A stretch of DNA of 64,000 nt from Chloranthus sessilifolius (lineage: Eukaryota > Streptophyta > Magnoliopsida > Chloranthales > Chloranthaceae), in contig CM037593.1 in the NCBI GenBank assembly GCA_021018995.1, positions 17,078,088 to 17,142,087 of the forward strand, given 5' to 3'. The position numbers were made by a program, and so were the translations under genes. The notes beneath the pieces are model-generated. The model made no database searches. It had not been told where the DNA came from and saw only the letters and a list, made by a program, of their open reading frames with translations. Shown here piece by piece: positions 11,672-21,716 of this stretch (its first letter is position 1; the number at the start of each line of letters is the position of its first letter).

Positions 11672-12351
11672 GGGAGGGGGGGCGAAGGGTTTGACTTTCC
11701 GCCAGCTATGGGAAATATTTAATATTTTAACTTTAAAACTTATTTTCCAATAGCTATTCCAGATTTGGGGGGGCCTGAGGCAGCTGCCTGATGGGCCTTG
11801 GTCTAGGGTCAGTCCTGATAATAGTAGTGAACTCACCTTTTTTTTTTTCCCCAAACAAGTGGGATTTTATTAGTGAAAGAAAGAAAAAATCAAGGTAATC
11901 AGTATAGCAGGCCTTTAAACAAAGGACATAAGGCCAAAAATACCAATGGCTGAGTGATACAATACTTAGATCCCTAAATCAGGCTAACATGGGAGACCCT
12001 GTTGTTTTCGTAATTTTGTTTAGTGCAAGAATATAGAGAACCTTTTGCTCTGAATGGCTTGCAAGTTGCAATGTATCTCTTTGAACTTTTAACTCATAAC
12101 TACACTGTACACCACAGTGTCATGTCCTGCCTTAGACCATCTAATTAGGCTTACTTACAATATTGTTTGAATATTGTACACTGGGTTCTCATATCTGAAT
12201 CTATTTTCAAATTTTTGGAAGATGAATTGCGCCATTGTATCTGCTTCCATATATCCATATCCGTATCAGGATATCATAGATTAAATCTGGACGTAAGTTG
12301 GTTTCTTGAAGTCTTGCTGAAGGTTAGTTTTGAACTCAAATTTTGGTGCAG

Positions 12352-15300
12352 AAAAAAATGGTAAAGAACAAAGAGGCATGGTTCTTCCATTTCAACCACT
12401 CTCTATGTGCTTTAGCAACATCAATTACTATGTGGATGTGCCTCTGGTATGTCTATGCTGCCATCAATATTTTTCTGGCCTTTTGGGAAATATATTAGTA
12501 TTCCTCATCTCTCATCCATTACTGTTAACAGGAGCTGAAGCAGCAAGGCATTTTAGAAGATCGATTGCAGTTGTTGGTTAATGTTACTGGAGCATTTAGA
12601 CCAGGAGTGCTTACAGCATTGGTTGGCGTCAGTGGTGCTGGTAAAACTACTCTCATGGATGTTTTAGCTGGTAGAAAAACTGGAGGGGTTATAGAAGGAA
12701 GCATTAGTATTTCTGGTTATCCAAAAAAGCAAGAAACTTTTGCAAGAATCTCTGGTTATTGTGAGCAAAATGATGTACATTCCCCATGCATGACTGTTCA
12801 TGAATCACTTTTGTACTCTGCATGGCTCCGATTACCATCTGATGTTGAATTGGGGACACAAAAGGTAAAATAATTAAAGATGGATAGCTTCATTTTCTGC
12901 ATTTTTCATGGATGATATCTTCATATAAAGATTGTGCATAGTCTTGATGTTGTTATTTAGTTTTTCTTTTTAGGCAGTTCATCCCTTTTCTTGTCCCTGT
13001 ATTTATAATTAATGACAGCTGTTATTTATGTAGAAAATGATATCTTCACTATGGGATTTGCAGGTTTTTGTGGAAGAGGTGATGGAACTTGTGGAGCTCA
13101 CTCCGTTAAGTGGTGCCCTTGTTGGTCTACCAGGGGTTGATGGGTTGTCAACAGAGCAACGCAAAAGGTTGACAATTGCAGTGGAGCTTGTTGCCAATCC
13201 TTCTATCGTGTTTATGGATGAACCCACTTCCGGATTGGATGCCAGGGCTGCGGCCATTGTGATGAGAACAGTGAGGAATATAGTGAATACTGGGCGCACT
13301 ATTGTGTGCACAATCCATCAGCCAAGCATAGACATTTTCGAATCTTTTGACGAGGTCTTCCTTTTCCTGATTGACTGGAAACTGTTTCCTAGTTCAATAA
13401 ATTTTGGAGTCAATTTTTGTAGATAAGAAGTAACATATTTGTGAATGTTTGTATGGTTATATACATCTTGTGCTAAAGTGTAGGATAATTTCCTATTCTT
13501 GATATGGATGAACATTCAATTGATGCATATGTTTATAGATTACACATGCATAGTTTGAACCTTACAATCAATGGACCACTTCTTTGATGGTCAATAGTTC
13601 AAAATTTAAATAAACATCAGGCCAATCTAGATATCCTAAAATTCTGTTCAGTTGCCTTCTTTTGGATGGTGTGTAATAATACCCATGAAAACAGTCGACG
13701 AAGAAGCCCTATTATCGGATGTTTAAGATTTATCATCCATTTGGTGCAATTTCAGACTATGCCCACTCCAAAAGATGGCCGATTGATTGTACTTTTTGGA
13801 CTGATAGGCATGTGTGCTGTATCACAGGAAATTTTCCTATGCTTAGGCATAGATGCTAATTAGCTTTCATATTTCTATATAAAGTTTGGTTCTCTGGGTT
13901 CTCTACCATAAAACTTTTCTGCTGATCTGCACCATCAATTACAGCTTTTGTTTATGAAGCGTGGAGGGGAGCTTATTTATGCCGGTCCCTTGGGCCCCAA
14001 TTCTCACAAGCTTATTGAGTTCTTTGAGGTAAGATTGTGCTCAACATAAATAGATTATCCCACACATGGAATTGATGGTGGATACGTGATGCTGCTTTTG
14101 TATTACTGACATGTATTGCACCTAATATAGGCAGTTGAAGGAGTTCCTAAAATCAAGTCTGGTTCTAATCCAGCTGCATGGATGTTGGAGGTGACTTCCT
14201 CTGCAGAAGAAACTCGCCTTGGTGTGGACTTCGCTGAAGTTTATCAAAGATCTTATCTATCCCAGTATGTTTTATATTTCAGTGAATGTCAGTGGCATCT
14301 AAGTGAGCATGCCTTTCTCTGACTACAATTGTTTGATGTTACAGGCATAATAGAGATTTGGTTGAAAGTCTAAGCAAACCGAATAATGAATCAAAGGATT
14401 TAAGCTTTCCAACCAAGTACTCCCAGCCTTTTTCTGTCCAATTTCATGCTTGCCTTTGGAAGCAGAATAAGTCGTACTGGAGAAACCCACAATACACTGC
14501 AGTTCGTTTCTTTTATACTGTCATTATTTCTTTGATGTTTGGGACAATCTGTTGGCGATTTGGCTCCAAAAGGTTTTTCCTTGGACCTTTCTCACGATCA
14601 TGTTATTACAATAATGCTTATTACTATGGGTTTTTTATTCTTGGGCTTTATATATATTCATATTTCGTTTAAGTTAATGGTTTTTGTTAAATAAAGAAAC
14701 TGATATACAACAGATATGGGGGTTAGGCTTGCAGCTCAACTGGAAGGTGCAAGTTGCAAAGGTCGATCCCAACTTACCTAACCAAAAAACAAAGTAACAG
14801 CTATGGCAGAAAAACTCCTTTCATCAAAGTCCAGCATATTAAAGAAAGTTGAAATGTTCTTTTGTGATTTTTATTCATATGTTATTTCATTTTTATTTGA
14901 CCCGCATTTGCATGTTCTGATATACCCTAGTGACAAAATTGTGGTAAAAAAGAAAAAGGGTTCCATGTGTATAATTGTCCTACATATGTGGGAGCTTCAT
15001 GCGCATTGGTCCTAAATCTGTCCCTTTTTTTTTATACCTTCCATCCATGCGTATTTTTGGTATAACAACGTACATAATATATAGGACACCTAATTTTTTC
15101 ATAATCTATTTGTGTGGGCACCTGCTATTTTGAGAAAACCTCATGTTATCTTCATATTATTCTCTCTGCTAATTTACATACTTTATTGTGATGCTAACCG
15201 CAGCTTCTTTTTTTTACCTTCCATCCATGCGCATTTTTGCTTTCCTGAATTTTTTTTGAAGCAGCCCATATCTCATCCATATATATAGCCTGACAAGAAT

Positions 15301-18300
15301 AAAAGAAAGAACAAAGAATAAAGTTTCCTAATTCCTTTAAACTTCCTACTTCATAACAAACTAAGGAGATTATGGAAGTCAAATGGCATAGGTTAAAGGG
15401 GACTCCTTTTTCTTGAAGTCCTGCCTGTAGTCACAAAGTTATGGGGATTACTAGAAGTGATCATGTGACTTCTGAAGGCACTTGTTGTACCTCATCTGTC
15501 TTATTTATTTGACCCACTATTGGCCCATTTCACTTAAATTAGAGGTCTTCTATTAAAGCCCATTAACAGGCCTTTAATTCAGTGATAAATGATTGATTGC
15601 TGGAAATTTGGATTTCCACCTAGAACAGTTTTATACATAGGCTACTGTTTGTGTGTGGCACAAGGTCACACCATTCCCCTTGCAGTTGGAAAGCACTTGA
15701 TTCTGACGAGTTGTCTTCATGGTACTCTCAGTTGGGTTGATGATGCATGATCGATCTCCTCCTTTTCTGCATCACTTTTCTTTTCTTCAAGACTGGTTTT
15801 GTGTCATCTATCTTCAATCTTTTGTTGGCCATCACATCATTCAGTAGATTAGAAGATCCATATCACCCTATTTACAAGACTTGAGAGGAAAACTCTCCTT
15901 TTTCGGTAGAAGCTTTACTTTTGCTCCATCCTTGTAAAAGATGTATATATTTTCTCTACTATTGTGCACAGTATTATGATCATAGTGCAATGGTCGTCCA
16001 AGCAATATGTGGTACGCATCCTTGGGAGCCACGTTACACCACATCTCATGTTTATAAATATATCTAATAATAAAGAAGAATTTAATCATTGTGTGGTCAA
16101 AAGAATTTCACCTCTCTTCTTAATCCATCAGATGATATTGTGATGTGGATACATTTCTTCCTTTAATTTCAACTTATCCACCATCTTCTGCTATATGATG
16201 TTCTCCTTGCTACCGCTGCCAGTTATAATGGTCATAGTCATTCACCTAACGTGCACATGGCATGGAAAATATTTCATTGAAACCATTGATCTCTATCAAA
16301 TGTCTTCAATATAATGATTAAGTCTGTTGAAGCAGTAAACTCTCGCCTTCAACTTTCACACCTACTTTTTCATTCCAATGTGGTACGCCATTGATCCTCG
16401 ATTCTCTTTGCAATATCATTGTGTTCTTCTGCTTGTGCTAAGTTGATCAGTTGATACAACTTTCTATGTCAAAAGTGAGAGTCTGTGAAGATACCCAACT
16501 AGAATCAAGAGACTAAAGATTTGAAATGTGGGGAGGTGATTAAGTGTGGATTAGAGACAGGAGAGGCCAAAAAGAATAGACGACTACAAGTATTTAGGAA
16601 ACCCACTAGTAAGCCCAGAACATGTGGCCCTTAAAGAAGATTAATAGGCCAAGAAAAAAGAGAATGTTGGGCTTCATATAAAGCCCAATTGAAATCCCGC
16701 ATGTGGCACATGGGGCCTACCGAGTGACATGCCCATTCTGTCCACACACGCCCCTAAGGGAAGATATGGAAACACTAGGTATGGTAGCTCTAAATTTATT
16801 TAAAGGAATAAATAATTTCTATTTATTTAGGGATTAAAAACACTAGGTATGGTAGCTCTAAGTTTATTTAAAGGAATAAATAATTTCTATTTATCTAGGG
16901 ATTAAAAACACTACGCATGGTAGCTCTAAATTTATTTAAAGGAATAAATAATTTCTATTTACGGACTAATGGGGGATACAGTTGGATAAGGGAGTCAAAG
17001 AAGTCAAAAAGTAGAATGGTGACGTGTAAGAGGGCGAAAGAAGAGAATCGAGATAGAGAAAGATGGTGGCATGGAGAGGAAAAATAGGAAAGAAGAGAAT
17101 AAGAGAGAAGCGGAAAATAATGACAGAGAGACATGGGGCCTATGAGTGGACCGCACGTGATCCTAGAGATAATGTGTCACGAGAAATAAAGAGGAGGCGA
17201 GAAGACAATCTTGCTCCCATTTACTTTTTAAGCAACATTTTTTGTTGGATTTAAACAATAGGTCTATTAGTTAGGGTTTATTTCATCCGCCCTAACGGCT
17301 AACGTCAACCGAGCATGTGCTGACGTCGTCGAGAGGCCTGCATGGATTGAATATGAATCAGCGGAACATGCTATAGTACCAAGTTGGAAGATATGATATA
17401 AGTCTTGTTTAGAGGATAAGAAGAAATTAGGATTTTGTAAAGAGAGTAAAGAAAAAGAAGAAAGAGAAAACAATGATTAATGAGAGTAAAACATGCTTAG
17501 GTTCCAAAAGTCATGATCCCCGTAATCAGTAGTATATTTATACGCTTTATTTAAATTATAGTGTTGCCCCTACTAAGGTGAAAGACTAAAGAGTTAATTG
17601 TTATAATATCACTGAACTACCCTCTCATCATAACACCCTAGCGGCATCTCTCATCTCCAAAGGGTTGAACCAGCTTTAATACCAATTTGATGCAAACCAC
17701 AGCTCGCTTGCGCGAGAATCGATCAATTTAATCCATAAACAATTTTATCTTGTAAAATTAAACATAAAACACCCTATTCCAGCCATTTTTTTGTCCATAC
17801 ATAGCCTAAAAACAATAAAAGAAAGAACAAAGAACTTCTTACTTTAACTAAATCATCTAATTGACTAATAAATCCATCATCATCACAGCCTTCTCTCATA
17901 TATTTGAAGTCAGCTAAATGACTAAAAATTAAGTTTCCTAATTCCTCTGAACTTCATCACGAGGTACAATAAGTCGCCCAAAAGTCAAGTGATTGTATGT
18001 CGGGGAGAAAAGAGAGGAAAAAGTTTCTTTTGACCTGCGCTATTCCATCATCATCATCTCAGCCTTACCCATCTATTTGGGGTCAGCTTTGCGAGTCCTA
18101 TTTCCCCACTTGTTTCTATTCAATGCTAAATTCTCCATGACTTTGCAATCCTTCATGTCCCTTCTCACTACTTCCTCCAGGTCTTCGTCGTCTCCTACTT
18201 GTACTTGTAGCATCTCAGCCTTTCACACAAGGTTCTCTTTTAGTCTCCGATGGACATGTGTAAAACATCTCAAGCAACATTCCATGATTTTTTCCTTTAG

Positions 18301-21300
18301 ACGTGCCACTCTTAAGTTTCCTCTTATGTACTCATGCTGAACTTCACCCTTTCTTATTGCTCCACACAGTCATCTTGACATATGCATTTTTGTAGCCTAA
18401 CATTTTCGACTGTTGAATATGGTAGGTCTAACCGCGTCTTATAGAAACATTCCTTCAATTTAAATGAAACTCTCCGGGGGCTCAATACTCCGCTTGTTTC
18501 CTTCTCATCCAACCTGCATTAATCCTATTTGATACATCCTCTTCAAGTCCACCATCTGATTGTAAAGTAGAGCCTAAATAGCGAATTCTATTACGATGTG
18601 GAACTAGATGATTTTCTATTTTAACTAAATCCTCCTGTAGACTATCATGTTCACTAAATTTGCACTCCATTTATTCTGTCTTCATTTTGCTAACTTTCAA
18701 ATCTCTTGACTCCAAGGCTTTTCTCCAGAATTTCAGCGTATCCTTTATTTCTTACCTTATTTGGGCAATCAGTACCACTCTCATTCACAAATAGCATGCA
18801 CCATAGAATCTCTTCTCTCATGTCTATGGTTAATGTATCCATGATCAGGGCAAACAAATAAGGACTTAGGGTAGATCCTTGATGCAGCCAAACTCAGACA
18901 GGGAACTCACTCGTCTCTCAATATGTCGTTCTTATATTAGTTACTGTGCTTGCATACATTACTTGGATGCAAGGATCAAAATTTAGGCCGAAATGACCGA
19001 AATTTAGGCCGAAATTATCGGTTTCGGTCCCCATCGAAACGATCATATGTGACAGAAATTTCGGTCATAGTTTGTATGGGATTGAAATTATCGGCCGAAA
19101 TTTCAGTTCAAATTTTCGGTTTCGGTCCCTCCGAAACCGAAATGAAACCCGAAATTTTGATCCTTGCTTGGATGATCTCAATTTAAAACTTCGGGATGCA
19201 TTTCTTCCTCAGAGTCCACCAAATTATTTGTCTCGTACTCTATCATAAGCGCTCTCCAAGTCAATAAAGACCATTTGTAGGTTTTTCCTTCTTATCTGAA
19301 CTTTTCCATAAGTTGCATCAATTGGAAAATAACTTTTGCTGTTGATCTTCCTTGCATAAATCCAAACTGGTTCTCAGATACATTTGATTCCTACCTTAAT
19401 TGTTGTTCTACTATTCTCTTCCAAAGTTTCATAGTCTAACTTATTGATTAAATGTCTCGATAAAAGACAAATTGGGCAATACGGTTCATAAAGCTAGAAG
19501 TAGTAGTCCTGTTCATGGATCATGGACTTTCTTCCACAAAATGAAGATGTATTTGCATGGACATATCACTATATGCCCTGCTTGGATCCTAAGGTGGCTA
19601 CCCATAAACTATCAGTGAACCTAGATATGAAGCCTATCAAACAAGAACAAAGGCGGCTTCACAGTTTTGGATGTCTCCTTTATTCTCATAAAAAGGGACT
19701 ATAATACTCTTCTTCAATTTCTCAAGTTTTTTTTTTTGTGTTTTTAGTATCTTATTGAATAACTTAATTAACCAATTCGGTCTTTTCTCTCCCAATGCAA
19801 TCCAAACTTCTTTAGGTATTCCATTTTTGTCTAATGCTCTTCTTTTCATGTTTGCTAAAGATGCTTTTATTTCAGCTTCCATTATTTCGTATATCATTCC
19901 TTGGTTTGGTTTCCCTTGTTTTTCTACTTCCTTATCATGTTTCTTTTTCTACACCTTTCCTTTCTTTAAATTCCCTGAGCACCTCCGTAGCAACTCGTTT
20001 AAAACATTGCGTTGTTTTTTTCACATCTCATTTGGATCCCCTTCACACCATCATATTTCTCGGTTACTCATTTTCGCTTTAAGGGTTATTATTATGTGTT
20101 CTTTTAATTCCTACCGTTATCTTTTTGGGGATCCTTTGTCATTTTTTAGATACTTGACTCTTGATCAGAACATCTAACACTATCTATCATTCTATGTTGC
20201 GTTGTAAGACTCTCCCTTGGGATGATCTTGCAACCTTTAGTCAAACTAAATCTATTTGAGTTTTCGCGCCATTTAACTTTTGTAACTTTTGGGTCACTTA
20301 TAAAGTCAATTTGATCACGTGACTTCTTGGGCTGGGTCGCTTAGTATACCTTACGTGACTTTTTTAATTTGCCCACTATTGACCCATTGAACTTAAAATA
20401 AAAGGTCTTCGATTATGGCCCATTAACAGACCTTTTATTAACTCTAATATGACTATTAATTCTGTTTGCTGCTGGAAATTTGGATCTCCAGTATTGAGAT
20501 AGTTTTATACTCAAGGCTATTTAGTTTTGATGGGTTCCACCAATTTCTATCATCTATCTGTCTCTCTATCTGCCTTCCTCTCTATCATACGGCGTTTCTT
20601 TCAATGGTATGTTTTATCTGCAGGTTGCATTAGCTTGTTTGTTTTTCTAGTTCCTGTGTTCGACCCCCATGCATGTATCTGTCTAAATTACATAGTGTAC
20701 ATTAATGTTGAAACTGTCCAAATCAACTCGTGATTCAGCTGAGTCACCTATATTTACAAGCCTGCTGAGTGTAAAAGTTGTCTGACTTGGCAGGGTGAGA
20801 AAATGAATGTCTCAGCTTAGTTTAGCAAGTTTTATAACAACTTAAAGTCTATATAACCCACCAAGGGGTTGTCGCAGTGGTTGACGCCGTATGATAGAGA
20901 GGGTAATTCGAGTAGCGACTCCTCTTCTGCGATAACAGGGTAATTCGAGTAGTTCCTGTGTTCGAGTAGCGACTCCTCTTCTGTGATAACAGGATGTCCC
21001 ATAAGGTGCATAATTCATGAAATACTCTTGGCACGGTGAGGGTAAGGACATCCCTTAGGGATTAGCCAAAGTCACGGTTCAAAAATCCGGATTCCGGCAA
21101 TGTTCCGGTTGGACTCCAAAACGGAAAATTCGAAAATTCCGGCCGGAATTTTGAATTTTCCGTCGAAACATTGACCAAAATTTCTGCAACACCGGAATGT
21201 TCCAGCCGGAATTTTGAGCCATGGTCTCAGTGTAAGCTTGAGATACCCTAAGTTATCAAAAAATAAAAAAAACACTTAAAATTTATATAACTCGGTGACT

Positions 21301-21671
21301 CATCTGAGTATTCAAAACTTGCCGAGTCATGGTTTTTATATAATAAAAGGAAAGAATCAAACTCCTCAAGTGAGAGTGGACGTCGTCAATTTGATACGTC
21401 CAATAATTTGAGAAAAAAAGAGTCATTACTTCAAAACTAATTAATAGGGTTTTAATTCTAGTATTAATTGATTTAGATGTTTGACTAAGTATTAACTAAA
21501 TGACTATTAGAATTTGACTGAAAATGAATTTTCTGAGAGAAGATGAGTTTACCTATGACAGAGAGTGATTAGACCAATCAAGTACTCATTTTCCATTTCC
21601 TTAAATTTTCGATTTTCGTATTTCCTTTTTATTTTTGCTTCATCTTGTTTATTTATTTATTTATTATTGCA

Positions 21672-21716
<45 letters not shown>

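Larger units (their letters stand above)
5977..11817 (-). mobile_element. hAT DNA transposon (ZMYM1/DUF4371-like), 5.84 kb, decayed
   Basis: Complete DNA transposon inserted upstream of the ABCG exons of segment A. Termini CAGGGCCAGCC (5977) and the complement of the right end, CAGGACTGACC, form the short terminal inverted repeat. 8-bp target duplications flank it. A minus-strand transposase remnant occupies 6390-8990. The body was itself invaded by, or captured, a chromovirus 3'-end/LTR fragment (9554-10625). The segment B homologue lacks the element and preserves the empty site, so it inserted after the A/B duplication. Stretches 8990-9553 and 10640-11530 hold no recognisable genes and are read as non-coding transposon interior. 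Confidence 0.8.
18043..19900 (-). mobile_element. RTE-clade LINE remnant, minus strand
   Basis: Non-LTR retrotransposon. From its 5' side: RT start at 19637-19897 ([41 protein letters not shown]); palm region near 19240-19330 ([13 protein letters not shown]); the [11 protein letters not shown] block at 18482-18670; the C-terminal block near 18150-18400 ([12 protein letters not shown]); and a 3' end with ADPK then ATGATGATGA at 18043. This text order is characteristic of plant RTE elements. Frames are broken and two later insertions interrupt it (18970-19166 and about 19510-19650). A shorter, more decayed RTE 3' end lies at 17838-17915. Confidence 0.75.

Noticed and set aside
11531..11854. Open frame of 107 codons on the minus strand with an isoleucine/tyrosine run
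   Set aside because: It is an artefact of the (AT)n microsatellite and flanking GA repeats. There is no domain, no homologue in segment B and no start context.
14715..14795. Possible tRNA gene
   Set aside because: A- and B-box-like motifs are present, but no acceptor, D, anticodon and T stems can be paired. It is called a SINE-like element instead.
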